A stretch of DNA of 47,119 nucleotides from an uncultured Litorivicinus sp. (lineage in GTDB: Bacteria; Pseudomonadota; Gammaproteobacteria; Pseudomonadales; Litorivicinaceae): NCBI GenBank assembly GCA_902558075.1, contig CACECO010000010.1:1-47119 (forward strand), read 5' to 3'. Shown in pieces: positions 1-8,806 of this stretch. Positions within the stretch are counted from its first letter, which is position 1. Every line of letters starts with the position of its first letter. The notes below the pieces were generated by a model. That model made no database searches, was not told the origin of the DNA, and saw only the letters and a program-made list of their open reading frames with translations. The position numbers were made by a program, and so were the translations under genes.

Positions 1-1
1 G

Positions 2-322
2 CAGGAAATGGTAGGTATTTATGATCGAGCGCCAATATGTTGGTCACTTATCGAACATATCCGAAAAGCGGAGGGGCAGACAGCTTTTATAATTTCCGCT
101 GCACCAGAGGTCGAGGTTCGGAATTGGATCACAAAGCTTGATCTAGAGCATTTATTTAGCTCTGTTTATGGCTTCCCTTCCAGTAAGAGTGAATCACTAC
201 GTGAAACGGTAAAAGATTACCAAGAACATGGCGTTTCTATAATATATATGGGTGATACTCACTATGATTTCGAGCTATCTGAGGTTAATAATATCGATTT
301 CATGTGGAGTGCTTATGGTTAG
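2..322 (+). CDS. HAD-superfamily hydrolase, C-terminal part
   Basis: The reading frame is open to the window edge, so the gene probably begins upstream and only about the last 107 codons are seen. The visible part carries the later HAD motifs: a Ser in IISAAPEVEV (motif II), a Lys in FPSSKSESL (motif III), and MGDTHYDFELS with its acidic pair (motif IV). It lacks the N-terminal DxD nucleophile, which should lie before the window. HAD phosphatases of this shape act on sugar phosphates or phosphoglycolate. The following wecA-like gene suggests a role in a polysaccharide locus, but the substrate cannot be read from the sequence. An ATG at 8-10 exists but would remove the catalytic Asp, so it is unlikely to be the true start. 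Confidence 0.75.
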   Translation, partial: QEMVGIYDRAPICWSLIEHIRKAEGQTAFIISAAPEVEVRNWITKLDLEHLFSSVYGFPSSKSESLRETVKDYQEHGVSIIYMGDTHYDFELSEVNNIDFMWSAYG

Positions 323-702
323 GAACAGGAATTATGTCTTGTCGTCCTGTTGTATAATAATGTTATAAAATCGAATTCATAAATTCTTGCCTATTTATAA
401 ATTATCCTGGGCCTCTCTTTGGCCATAGCAATATAAATATAATTTTGATAAATGTTATTTGGGACGTAAGAGATATAAAATAATGTTCCTAAATGAGCCA
501 GAGCTTTTTGTTTTTTTTCCTACCTTGAGATTATATACGTCATAGCATGACATAATTAAGACTAGGATTAAGCAAATAATCGTACAAAAACGGTATACTT
601 TTTTATTTTATTTCCCGTTATATGTCAGTAATTTTAATCATAGTTTAAGTTAATTCCGTTAAATAATTATTTGCTAGCGAGATCAAGAAGAGTGTATCTT
701 TA
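323..702. other. AT-rich intergenic stretch
   Basis: I see no coding frame on either strand here. The stretch is strongly AT-rich with long T and A runs. It has one weak dyad just after the HAD stop (aacagga at 324-330 and tcctgtt at 345-351, 14-nt loop) with no following T run. A promoter for the downstream wecA-like gene should lie here, but I cannot single out a convincing -35/-10 pair among the many AT-rich candidates. Confidence 0.5.
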
Positions 703-733
703 GCCGTATTGGAAGATATACGGCGTGTTTTTT
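703..733 (+). terminator. Hairpin plus T run abutting the wecA-like start
   Basis: A perfect 7-bp stem (gccgtat at 703-709 with atacggc at 718-724, 8-nt loop) is followed by gtgtttttt. This is the form of an intrinsic terminator. It ends within the TTG/GTG start region (732-737) of the next gene, leaving no room for a promoter behind it. It may therefore act as an attenuator read by transcription coming from upstream, or as a leftover terminator. Stem and T run are seen directly; the function is inferred. Confidence 0.55.
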
Positions 734-1766
734 GGTGTTAGACGAAGTTGTCTTTGGGATCGCAATTTTCTCGCTCGTATTCACTGCGATAGGTTTTCTT
801 ACGCCTGTAGCGTTGCGTTTTGGCCTTGTCGACCATCCTGGCGGTCGTAAACATCATAAGGGCGCAGTACCCTTAGTCGGAGGGATTGCCATTTATCTTT
901 CCTTATTAGTGCTTCTTATAACTATTGGATTCCCAGAGAAAATTTTGTGGCTGGCAGTATCGTCATCTCTCATTGTATTGACTGGATTGATCGATGATGC
1001 TCGCGGTTTGGGGGTGAAATCGAGAGTAATATTACAAGTCCTAGCCACCATTTCAATGATTTATTTTGGCGAACTATGGATTAAAAATATTGGTATTTAT
1101 TCATGGTCCGAGTCAGATTTTTTTGGTGTTACATTAATGTTTACTGTGATAGCAGTAATTGGTCTTACGAATGCAATTAATCTATCTGATGGAATCGATG
1201 GATTAGCCGCTACAATTGTCATAGTCACTATTGCGCTGTTAGTTATGACAGCGAACGCGTACGGAGAAGCTTTACCTAATCAACGGTTTGTAATCGGGTT
1301 TGGTGTCGCAATTTTTGCGTTTTTAATTATTAATCTAGGTATAAGTCCGCTTCAGAAAGTTTTTCTGGGTGACGCGGGTTCGCTACTGCTGGGCTATATA
1401 GTTTCATGGATTTTAATTTATTATTCCCAGTCCCCTATCAATGCCATTCTTCCTGTTGCCGCTTTATGGTGTGTCGGCATCCTCGTTTTTGATACTATTT
1501 CAGTTATTGCAATAAGAGTTATCCAGGGAAGAACTCCGTTTTCCCCTGATAGGATACATTTACATCATCGTTTAATCGATAAAAGTTGGTCACAAAAATC
1601 AACTTTGGTCGTTATTTTCGTCATTACTAGCCTAACAAATGGAGTAGGTATAATAGTCACCTATGAGGTTGGTCAGCTCGCAGGTTTTATCTTATTTTTT
1701 TTATGTCTGGCTTTATATATAACAAGATCATATATTACTCTGGTGAGGCGAGGATGTGTGAACTAG
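732..1766 (+). CDS. wecA: WecA/MraY-family polyprenyl-phosphate sugar-1-phosphate transferase
   Basis: This is a multi-spanning membrane protein of 344 residues, the normal size for WecA-type enzymes, which transfer GlcNAc-1-phosphate (or a related sugar) from UDP-sugar to undecaprenyl phosphate on the cytoplasmic face. Family motifs appear in order: HHKGAVPLVGG near residue 41, the acidic pair in LIDDARGLG (88-89), NAINLSDGIDGLA (147-159), FLGDAGS (211-217) and the HLHHRL loop (276-281). No ATG is available. The start is TTG at 732 or GTG at 735, and both keep the first membrane helix. A terminator-like hairpin lies directly before it. Composition is AT-rich relative to galU and ugd, which fits a transferred surface-polysaccharide locus. 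The exact sugar is not determined; the symbol follows the closest family. Confidence 0.85.
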   Translation: MVLDEVVFGIAIFSLVFTAIGFLTPVALRFGLVDHPGGRKHHKGAVPLVGGIAIYLSLLVLLITIGFPEKILWLAVSSSLIVLTGLIDDARGLGVKSRVILQVLATISMIYFGELWIKNIGIYSWSESDFFGVTLMFTVIAVIGLTNAINLSDGIDGLAATIVIVTIALLVMTANAYGEALPNQRFVIGFGVAIFAFLIINLGISPLQKVFLGDAGSLLLGYIVSWILIYYSQSPINAILPVAALWCVGILVFDTISVIAIRVIQGRTPFSPDRIHLHHRLIDKSWSQKSTLVVIFVITSLTNGVGIIVTYEVGQLAGFILFFLCLALYITRSYITLVRRGCVN

Positions 1767-1820
1767 ATTATTAAAAATATTTTTAAAAAATTTAAAATAT
1801 GCGCTCTTGCGCCTAAAATT

Positions 1821-2687
1821 TTGAAGAGTAAAAAAATTATGGTTGTTGAGAGTAGTCTGTTTTTGAATTATCTTTTTAATGGGTTATACACTGATAAGTG
1901 CAATTCCGAGGAGGAGAAAGTCAAGAATCTTTTTGGTTATTCTGGTCATGATGATGACTTAGGGGATCGTGACAATCAGTACTTTACAGTTGATCCCGAT
2001 CTAGCAACAGCTTTTCCACCTGATTTAGGTGATTTGGTTCGACTACATTATCTTGTTGTCTCAAGACGAGTTACCACCATCCTAGAGTTCGGTATCGGGA
2101 AAAGCACCATAGTTTTCAATGATGCGTTAAAAGTTAATCGAAATGAGCATAAAGATTTTATTGCTGATAAATTGCGGAGAAGTGATCCCTATAAATGTTA
2201 CTCAGTAGATAACTATCGTGAGTGGATCGATGAGGTTCAGAAGAAACATGATCTGGAATGTGTCGAATATTGTTTTTCGGAACTAGAAATGGGCACATTT
2301 GAAGCTTGAGTATGCACGTTTTATTCAAATATACCTAATGTCTGTCCGGACTTTATCTACATAGACGGGCCGGATCAGTTTTCGCCGGTTGGTGATATCA
2401 GAGGAGTTAGCACTAAGCACCCGGATAGGTTGCCTATGGCGGCAGACGTTCTTTCGATCGAACATTTTCTTTTGCCCGGCACGTTGATAGTGGTGGATGG
2501 TCGTACTGCCAACGCAAGATTTCTCAGAGCCAATTTTCAGCGTGATTGGTTGTATTATTATTCAGAAGATTTTGATCAACATTTTTTTGAGTTATGCGAA
2601 CGCCCTTTAGGCATCTCCAATAAGCGGCAGATTGAATTTTGTCTTGGAGATTCCTTTTTTGAAAGACTCGCGCTCTTTGAATCGTGA
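1821..2687 (+). pseudogene. SAM-methyltransferase-like protein interrupted by one TGA
   Basis: One frame runs for 289 codons from TTG 1821 to the stop at 2685-2687, broken only by TGA at 2307-2309. The first half has a glycine-rich ILEFGIGKST motif near residue 94 typical of class I SAM-dependent methyltransferases. The second half continues in the same frame with PNVCPDFIYIDGPDQFSP, a recognisable acidic/DGP element of the same family, and ends in LGDSFFERLALFES. Both halves are needed for a complete domain, so this is one gene with a nonsense codon rather than two genes. A single C-to-T change from CGA (Arg) would explain it. A selenocysteine reading is unlikely because no compact SECIS-like hairpin follows the TGA. 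It lies between wecA and manC, as O-antigen or exopolysaccharide methyltransferases do. Confidence 0.7.
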
Positions 2688-2801
2688 AGAGCTGAGTTGT
2701 TTGGGATTAGGACTTTGGTATCGTGATCCGGTTGCTATCGCGATAAAATATGGATTCATGTATGACCAATTCTATGTGAAGCGTGTTGTGCAACTGAGTG
2801 G

Positions 2802-4211
2802 TCACCTGCGACCGTAGCAATCCTCAAACCGAACGATATCATCTTCGCCTAGGTAGGACCCAGATTGGACTTCAATGAGTTTAAGAGGCAGTTTTTTGGG
2901 GTTAGTTAGGCGATGTTTCGAGCCAATGGGAATATACACTGATTGATCTTCGGATAATATCTGGATCGTATCATCCAATTGAACCTCAGCTGTTCCGGAA
3001 ACAACAACCCAATGCTCGGCCCGATAGCGATGCATCTGCAACGACAGACTTGCGCCGGGGTTAACTACGATTTGTTTCACTTGGAATCGGTCGCTTAGAA
3101 CGAGTGTTTCGTAGGAACCCCAAGGCCGGTAGATCTTTAAATGCTCATCAGCCTCTCTACGCCTCTTTGACTTCAATTTCTGGACGATCTCTTTTACATT
3201 TTGCGTTTGTTTAGCATTGGCGACCAATACGGCATCATGCGTCTCAATAACGACAAGGTTCTCTAAACCTAATCCAGTCACTAGTCGAGATTCTGCGCGA
3301 ATCAATGTGTTTTTGCTATCTATGAGTAAACCATCACCCTGAATGGCATTACCGGATTGGTCTTGCGTTGCCAGAGACGCTACAGCTTCCCAGGCGCCAA
3401 CATCCGACCAATCACCTTCGTATGGGATCACGTGAAGGTTTTCGAAACGTTCCATGACTGCGCAGTCGATGGAAACAGACGGTGACGTCTCGAATGCGTC
3501 GCAATCCATGCGTTTGAAGTCAAGATCACTTGAAGCGTTAAGATATGCTTTGTAACAAGCTGCGTAGATAGCTGGCTCAAATTTTTCCAAAGTTTCTAGA
3601 TAAGTTTGAGCATCAAGCACAAACATACCACTATTCCAGAGATAATTAGGCGAGTTGAAAAATTTGCTTGCGGTTTCTAAATCTGGTTTTTCTTTAAATG
3701 CAGATACTAAAAATTCATTCCCCATTGGTTCGCCGCATTCAATATATCCATAACCCGTTTCAGGGTGTGTGGGCTTGATGCCGAACAACACAAATGGAGC
3801 AGTCGATTGAAATGCTTGGGCAATCACTTTTCCAAATGAACCGACATCTGTAATGTGGTGGTCAGCTGTCTGGATGAGGAGTTTTGGTGAATTATGAAGC
3901 GAAAGCGCTTCCAATGCTGCCAGCGCAATCGCAGGCGCAGTGTTATGTCCTGATGGCTCTAGGAGTATGGAGTCTACAGCGACGCCTGTTTCCTCTGCTT
4001 GCTGAGCCACCAAGAATCGATATTTTTCACCTGTTACGATAATCCATGGGCGTGCATCCGGTATAACTCGCGAGCGTTTAAGAGATGATTGTAAAAATGA
4101 ATCACCTGAGTGAGTGAGATCGACAAACTGCTTAGGGTAGCTTGTCCTCGATGTTGGCCACAAGCGAGTACCGGAACCGCCTGCGAGTAAAACAGGGACT
4201 AGAGTCTTCAT
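2802..4211 (-). CDS. manC: Mannose-1-phosphate guanylyltransferase / mannose-6-phosphate isomerase
   Basis: This is a bifunctional-type enzyme of 469 residues, the full length for the family. It makes GDP-mannose from GTP and mannose-1-phosphate, and its C-terminal cupin domain carries type II phosphomannose isomerase signature residues. The N-terminus has the pyrophosphorylase signature LAGGSGTRLWPTSR followed by YPKQF; FKEKPD is the second conserved site near residue 160. The C-terminal third has RPWGSYETL and the cupin region around QMHRYRAEHWVVVSG. The ATG at 4211 is preferred over the adjacent TTG at 4214. It is transcribed against its neighbours and ends just after the methyltransferase remnant. 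With galU and ugd it supplies activated sugars for surface glycans. Confidence 0.93.
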   Translation of the reverse strand: MKTLVPVLLAGGSGTRLWPTSRTSYPKQFVDLTHSGDSFLQSSLKRSRVIPDARPWIIVTGEKYRFLVAQQAEETGVAVDSILLEPSGHNTAPAIALAALEALSLHNSPKLLIQTADHHITDVGSFGKVIAQAFQSTAPFVLFGIKPTHPETGYGYIECGEPMGNEFLVSAFKEKPDLETASKFFNSPNYLWNSGMFVLDAQTYLETLEKFEPAIYAACYKAYLNASSDLDFKRMDCDAFETSPSVSIDCAVMERFENLHVIPYEGDWSDVGAWEAVASLATQDQSGNAIQGDGLLIDSKNTLIRAESRLVTGLGLENLVVIETHDAVLVANAKQTQNVKEIVQKLKSKRRREADEHLKIYRPWGSYETLVLSDRFQVKQIVVNPGASLSLQMHRYRAEHWVVVSGTAEVQLDDTIQILSEDQSVYIPIGSKHRLTNPKKLPLKLIEVQSGSYLGEDDIVRFEDCYGRR

Positions 4212-4214
4212 CAA

Positions 4215-4723
4215 TGTGGTCTCATTTTGGTAGAATAACCGTTAATAAAGTGACATTTTTGGCAATTATACACTGGAAATAGGGATTGCTTGCGTCGATA
4301 CCGTGTGCCGCTTCAAATATTTAGCTGATAAGGTATGGCCAAACTCAAACCCTCTAAAAGAAAACTAAATTCGAACTTATGAATATTTTTTAGGTGTGAT
4401 AGATGTCGTAATATGCAAATACTGATATGAAGTTAGAATTTGTAATCTTCCGGATTCAAACATTCAGAAACATCTTTCTCTTCATCAGGGAACCATCCCA
4501 AGTTTAAGATCTGGACAAATGCGATAACTTAACCATGCAATCGGATGCGTTAGTTCACCATTCGATGTTTTCTCGTGTAGAGTGCTTCGTGCTGTCGACC
4601 AAGTGGCAGTCAACACAAAGACCACTGTGGAGAAAGCCCTCGTTTCAGCATCAGGTCTGTATTCCTCTTCAACCGCTTGGTTTGAAAGAATTGCAGGAAC
4701 TAGCAAAACCCGCATGGGAGATC
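4215..4723. other. Non-coding or decayed stretch beside manC
   Basis: No intact gene is visible. On the minus strand, roughly 4425-4700, frames can be joined into protein-like text. One frame gives THPIAWLSYRICPDLKL and, after a 1-nt shift, GWFPDEEKDVSECLNPEDY before a stop. This suggests the tail of a second decayed gene lying directly downstream of the methyltransferase pseudogene, but I do not recognise the family. The overlapping plus-strand frames here look like chance. Confidence 0.3.
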
Positions 4724-5319
4724 TCACTGCTTTGGTTTTTGTAAGACCAATCTTACGATATGTCCTAGTACTGAGTGTCTAGTACTCTCGTCGAGATAAC
4801 ATTGACCATCAAATGCTTCCAATATCTGTAGCGTTTGAAAGTCATCAGGTAACGCATCCAAATCATAAAGCAGTTTAATGGATTTGGGACCACTTGATTG
4901 ATACTTTAATTGTGAGTGATGGAATGCTTATAAAATGAATAGTCCACTAGACTTGAGGGCGACTTTAGCGCGTTTATGCACCCGCCTTCTAATGGCATCA
5001 GATAGGCTACAATAGGTTGAAACGATAAGATCTTGGCTTTCTGGGTCGATCTCGTAGTCTTCGAGATTTGCTCACACTGTTTGTATCGCGCCTCCATGTT
5101 TTTTCGCCAACTTGCATGCCTTATTTAAACCAACTTCCGACAAGTCGACAGATGTCACTTGAATACCAAGCGCTGCTAAAAAACACCGTTTCGTCCCTCG
5201 CTATCTTCGAGCGCAAGTGTTTCACTTTATAATGGTATGCGATGCTGATTCGTTATTAACCACTGGCAAGGTTGATCGCCAAAAATATATTAAGGTGTTT
5301 GATAACGTTCATCCCACGT
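4724..5319 (-). pseudogene. Decayed TehB-like SAM-dependent methyltransferase
   Basis: Reading the minus strand from 5319 restores an almost full methyltransferase of about 198 codons. It opens with WDERYQTP, with ACG where the usual ATG should be. It then gives YIFGDQPCQWL, LALEDSEGRNGVF (glycine-rich SAM site), LAALGIQVTSVDLSEVGL, NLEDYEIDPESQDLIVS, RRRVHKRAKVALKSSGLF and a final LGHIVRLVLQKPKQ. The frame is broken by TAA at 5292-5290, a second TAA before the SAM motif, a 1-nt loss in the T run after GVF, a TGA after IQTV, and a TAA after LFIL. Intact relatives are small class I methyltransferases of the tellurite-resistance TehB type. Five lesions and a lost start codon mean it is non-functional. 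Confidence 0.75.
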
Positions 5320-5451
5320 AGTCAGGCCCCGAGTATTAAAAATTTAACGGGCAATTGTGTTCCATCGATTTGCATCCAGACACCGAATTGCCACACTGAA
5401 TCTGGTATCTTTGCGACGTTTACGTGACAAGTTTATGACATAGGAGGCTTG

Positions 5452-6282
5452 ATGATTCATAAATGCCTATTCCCAGTGGCCGGTTACGGTACACGATTCT
5501 TGCCTGCGACCAAGTCGTCCCCCAAAGAAATGTTACCTGTGGTGAATAAACCGTTGATCGAGTACGCGATACAAGAAGCCGTCCATGCAGGACTGACCCG
5601 GATTGGTTTTGTGACTGGGCGCGGTAAGCGCGCGATTGAAGATCATTTCGATAAGAACTACGAGCTGGAGGATCAAATTCGGGGCACGGGTAAAGAAGAT
5701 CTCATTCAACCGACCCGTGATCTGATTGAAGCTTGTGAGTTTTCATACACCCGTCAAAAAGAGATGAAAGGACTTGGTCATGCGATTCTGACGGGTGAAA
5801 CATTAATTGGTGATGAACCCTTTGCTGTTGTCTTGGCGGATGATTTATGCATAGCCGATGGTGATGGTGTTCTAATGCAGATGGTCAAGCTGTTTCGTCA
5901 ATTTCGTTGCTCGATTGTCGCCGTCGAAGAAGTGCCTGATGACTTTATTCATCAATACGGTGTGGTTGCGGGTGAGCCTTTGAAGGATGGTGTGTACCGC
6001 ATTAACGATATGATCGAAAAGCCATCTAAAGAGGAAGCCCCGTCGAACCTTGGTATCATTGGTCGCTACATTCTGACGCCCGATATTTTCGATGTCTTAC
6101 GTGATACAGCGCCTGGTAAAAACGGCGAGCTGCAGATTACAGATGCCCTAAAACAACAGGCCCAAGCAGGTTGTGTTATTGCATATCGATTTAAAGGCCG
6201 CCGGTTCGACTGTGGTTCGATCGATGGCTTTGTTGATGCCACCAATCATTGTTTCGAAAAATTTTACAAGAATGGACTTTAA
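5452..6282 (+). CDS. galU: UTP-glucose-1-phosphate uridylyltransferase
   Basis: The protein of 276 residues makes UDP-glucose from UTP and glucose-1-phosphate. The N-terminal nucleotide-binding signature GYGTRFLPATKSSPKEMLP is intact. It is followed by VVNKPLIEYAIQEAV, the VVLADDL metal-site region near residue 125, and MIEKPSKEEAP near residue 184. The start is the ATG at 5452 behind a strong Shine-Dalgarno AGGAGG at 5442-5447. The in-frame TTG at 5449 lies too close to that site. It is the first gene of an operon, with ugd starting 6 nt after its stop. The product is the substrate of Ugd, so the two genes form a UDP-glucuronate pathway. Confidence 0.95.
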   Translation: MIHKCLFPVAGYGTRFLPATKSSPKEMLPVVNKPLIEYAIQEAVHAGLTRIGFVTGRGKRAIEDHFDKNYELEDQIRGTGKEDLIQPTRDLIEACEFSYTRQKEMKGLGHAILTGETLIGDEPFAVVLADDLCIADGDGVLMQMVKLFRQFRCSIVAVEEVPDDFIHQYGVVAGEPLKDGVYRINDMIEKPSKEEAPSNLGIIGRYILTPDIFDVLRDTAPGKNGELQITDALKQQAQAGCVIAYRFKGRRFDCGSIDGFVDATNHCFEKFYKNGL

Positions 6283-6288
6283 GTATTT

Positions 6289-7617
6289 ATGAAGTTAGCA
6301 GTTGTTGGTACAGGGTATGTCGGTTTGGTGACTGGTGCCTGTTTTGCTGAGATGGGCAACCACGTGGTTTGCGTGGATGTAGATCAAGATAAGCTTGCAC
6401 GTCTCAACCGTGGCGAAATAACGATTTATGAGCCTGGTCTTGAGCAAATTGTTGAGCGGAATTTCAAACGTGGATCGCTTGAATTCACCGATAATTTGAA
6501 AGCGGCCCTAGATGGTGCGCAGGTCGCAATGATTGCTGTTGGTACACCGCCTGGCGAAGATGGGTCTGCTGATCTCCGTTATGTTCTCGAGGTCGCTCGT
6601 GGTTTGGGCGAGCACATGATCGATTATTTGGTGATTGCCGATAAGTCTACTGTTCCTGTCGGGACTGCTGAAAAAGTGGAAGCGGAAGTCATCAAAGCAC
6701 TTGGCTCTCGTGGCGCTGATATTCCATTTGATGTGGTCAGTAATCCTGAGTTTCTGAAAGAAGGCGTAGCAGTCGAAGATTTCATGCGACCAGATCGTGT
6801 CATTGTCGGTACGGAGTCAGCGCGTGCGCGTGATGTTTTGAACGAACTGTATGAGCCTTTCAGTCGGACCCGTGACAAGCTGATGTTTATGGGTGTGCGA
6901 GATGCTGAAATGACCAAATATGCGGCGAACGCAATGCTTGCAACGAAGATTTCGTTCATGAATGAAATGGCCAATTTATGTGAGCGCTTAGGCGCAGATG
7001 TTGAGAATGTGCGGAAGGGCATCGGTTCAGATCCACGCATCGGGTTTAGTTTTATCTTCCCAGGTTGTGGCTACGGTGGTTCGTGTTTTCCAAAAGATGT
7101 AAATGCTCTTGTTGGTATGGCTAAAGATGTCGGATTTTCTCCGATTCTGATGCAGGCGGTGGAAGATCGAAACCAGATGCAAAAGCATCGATTGGTTGAG
7201 AGGATCGTTGAATCCTATGGTGATGACTTGAGTGGTTTGATCTTTGGTATGTGGGGCCTGGCATTTAAACCTGGTACCGATGATGTCCGTGAGGCAGCGA
7301 GTTTAGTGATGATTCTTGAGTTGGTTGAGCGTGGAGCGGTCGTGAAAGCATACGATCCAGTTGCGATGGAGACGATGACTCACGAAATTGATTCATCCTG
7401 GATCGGAAGTAAATTCATTCTCTGTGATCACCAATACGATGCTATCAAAGATGCAAACGCGCTCATTCTCGCGACGGAATGGAATCTCTTCAGACAGCCT
7501 GATTTTAAGGTCATGGAATGTGTTATGAAGAACAAAGCCATCTTTGATGGTCGTAACCAGTATGATCCAAAGCGTCTGAGGGAACAGGGCTGGAAGTATG
7601 TCGGTATTGGTCGGTGA
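6289..7617 (+). CDS. ugd: UDP-glucose 6-dehydrogenase
   Basis: This NAD-dependent enzyme of 442 residues oxidises UDP-glucose twice to UDP-glucuronate. The Rossmann motif GTGYVGLVTGACFAEMGN is at the N-terminus. The catalytic cysteine sits in FPGCGYGGSCFPKDV near residue 263, and the C-terminal Rossmann half has GLAFKPGTDDVREA. Length and motif order match the family. It follows galU by 6 nt, and the next gene begins inside its stop codon (GTGA at 7614-7617), so all three are probably one transcript. UDP-glucuronate feeds acidic exopolysaccharide synthesis. Confidence 0.95.
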   Translation: MKLAVVGTGYVGLVTGACFAEMGNHVVCVDVDQDKLARLNRGEITIYEPGLEQIVERNFKRGSLEFTDNLKAALDGAQVAMIAVGTPPGEDGSADLRYVLEVARGLGEHMIDYLVIADKSTVPVGTAEKVEAEVIKALGSRGADIPFDVVSNPEFLKEGVAVEDFMRPDRVIVGTESARARDVLNELYEPFSRTRDKLMFMGVRDAEMTKYAANAMLATKISFMNEMANLCERLGADVENVRKGIGSDPRIGFSFIFPGCGYGGSCFPKDVNALVGMAKDVGFSPILMQAVEDRNQMQKHRLVERIVESYGDDLSGLIFGMWGLAFKPGTDDVREAASLVMILELVERGAVVKAYDPVAMETMTHEIDSSWIGSKFILCDHQYDAIKDANALILATEWNLFRQPDFKVMECVMKNKAIFDGRNQYDPKRLREQGWKYVGIGR

Positions 7618-8537
7618 AGCAACTGCCGATTGTTTGGGATGCAGGGTATAGCCCTGTCTTTCCCGATTCGCATCGTTTCCCGATGGCGAAATTTCGTCTG
7701 CTCAAAGAGTGGGTTGATCATCACGTCCCTGCAACAGAACTCGTTATTCCCACACCTTGTCCGATCGATATCCTCGAAGAAACACATGACCCGAATTATG
7801 TGTCTGATTTCCAATTTGGATTTCTTGACGCGAAAGTGATTCGCGAGATAGGGCTCCCATGGAGTCAAGGTCTCCGAGATCGAACGAACTTAGCGCTTGG
7901 TGGCACCATAAAGACCTGTGAGCTCGCTAAAACCTATGGCTTGGCGAGTCATCTCGCCGGTGGTACACATCACGCCCATTATGATCGGGGATCGGGTTTT
8001 TGTATTTTTAATGATCTCGCGGTGTCAGCGCGCTACTTAGTGACTGAAGGGCTGGCTTCGCGGGTATTAATTTTTGACTGTGATGTGCATCAGGGCGACG
8101 GAACCGCTTCGATTTTGGCGCATGATTCGCAAACGTTTACTTGTTCAATTCACGCAGAAAAGAACTTTCCGGTTCGGAAAGTCGAGAGTGACTTGGATGT
8201 GAATTGTCCCGATGGGATGACAGATGATGCCTATATATCTCTGGTCTTTGAGACACTTGAGTCGGTTATCACGAGCTGGCATCCTGATTTTGTGATTTAT
8301 GATGCCGGAAGTGATGTTCATATCGATGATGCTCTGGGACGGCTCTCGATAACTACAGATGGTTTGTATCGGCGTGATTATGGGGTAATTTCGAGGATAT
8401 GCAACGCGGGACTTCCTTGCGCAACCGTCATTGGCGGCGGCTACGACAAAGACCGAGCGCGTGTTGCCGCCCGTCATGGTGTAGTGATTTCTGCGGCGGC
8501 TCGTATTTTCGCGGAGAATAATCCCTCCATCTGCTAG
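7614..8537 (+). CDS. Histone deacetylase family (AcuC/acetylpolyamine amidohydrolase-like) protein
   Basis: The protein has 307 residues and the zinc-dependent deacetylase fold. Visible sites are the His pair in AGGTHHAHYDRG (119-120), the metal site FDCDVHQGDGT (155-164), and the later acidic site YDAGSDVHIDD followed by a glycine-rich VIGGGYD near the C-terminus. Bacterial members deacetylate small molecules or acetyl-lysine. The start is GTG 7614, overlapping the ugd stop, so it is translationally coupled to a UDP-sugar gene. That placement is unusual and could mean a role in sugar N-acetyl chemistry, but such linkage may only be co-transcription. The substrate cannot be read. Confidence 0.82.
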   Translation: MKQLPIVWDAGYSPVFPDSHRFPMAKFRLLKEWVDHHVPATELVIPTPCPIDILEETHDPNYVSDFQFGFLDAKVIREIGLPWSQGLRDRTNLALGGTIKTCELAKTYGLASHLAGGTHHAHYDRGSGFCIFNDLAVSARYLVTEGLASRVLIFDCDVHQGDGTASILAHDSQTFTCSIHAEKNFPVRKVESDLDVNCPDGMTDDAYISLVFETLESVITSWHPDFVIYDAGSDVHIDDALGRLSITTDGLYRRDYGVISRICNAGLPCATVIGGGYDKDRARVAARHGVVISAAARIFAENNPSIC

Positions 8538-8557
8538 TAAAAATTTAAGGCAGGGGC

Positions 8558-8585
8558 TTGCCTTTCCTGTCTTGGCTGGCATAAT
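8558..8585 (+). promoter_or_regulatory. Promoter of the tRNA-Glu/tRNA-Gly unit
   Basis: TTGCCT at 8558-8563 and CATAAT at 8580-8585 are separated by 16 nt and followed by a GC-rich discriminator (gcgcgcc). This arrangement is typical of growth-rate-controlled stable RNA promoters. It lies 56 nt before the first tRNA. Confidence 0.6.
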
Positions 8586-8640
8586 GCGCGCCTGTTTCAT
8601 TACATCCTGTCTAGGTCAAGGATTAGAAGCAATTCGGTCT

Positions 8641-8716
8641 GTCCCGTTCGTCTAGTGGCCTAGGACTCCGCCCTTTCACGGCGGCAACAGGGGTTCGAAC
8701 CCCCTACGGGACGCCA
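8641..8716 (+). tRNA. tRNA-Glu (anticodon TTC)
   Basis: A complete 76-nt cloverleaf. The acceptor stem gtcccgt (8641-8647) pairs with acgggac (8706-8712), the discriminator is G, and CCA is encoded. The anticodon stem ccgcc/ggcgg holds loop ctttcac with anticodon TTC. The T loop ggttcgaacc is canonical. It lies 3 nt before tRNA-Gly, so the two are co-transcribed. Confidence 0.97.
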
Positions 8717-8719
8717 CTT

Positions 8720-8795
<76 letters not shown>

Positions 8796-8806
8796 AATTC
8801 AAAAAT

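Noticed and set aside
2307-2345. Selenocysteine codon and SECIS element in the methyltransferase
   Set aside because: The sequence after the TGA can only form a 4-bp pairing with a 17-nt loop, unlike bacterial SECIS hairpins, and the site is not a known Cys/Sec position.
4485-4782. Plus-strand frames next to manC
   Set aside because: They overlap a minus-strand remnant that reads better and show no family features.
6624-7040. 138-codon minus-strand frame inside ugd
   Set aside because: It is an antisense shadow of a well-supported gene, with no ribosome site and unnatural composition.
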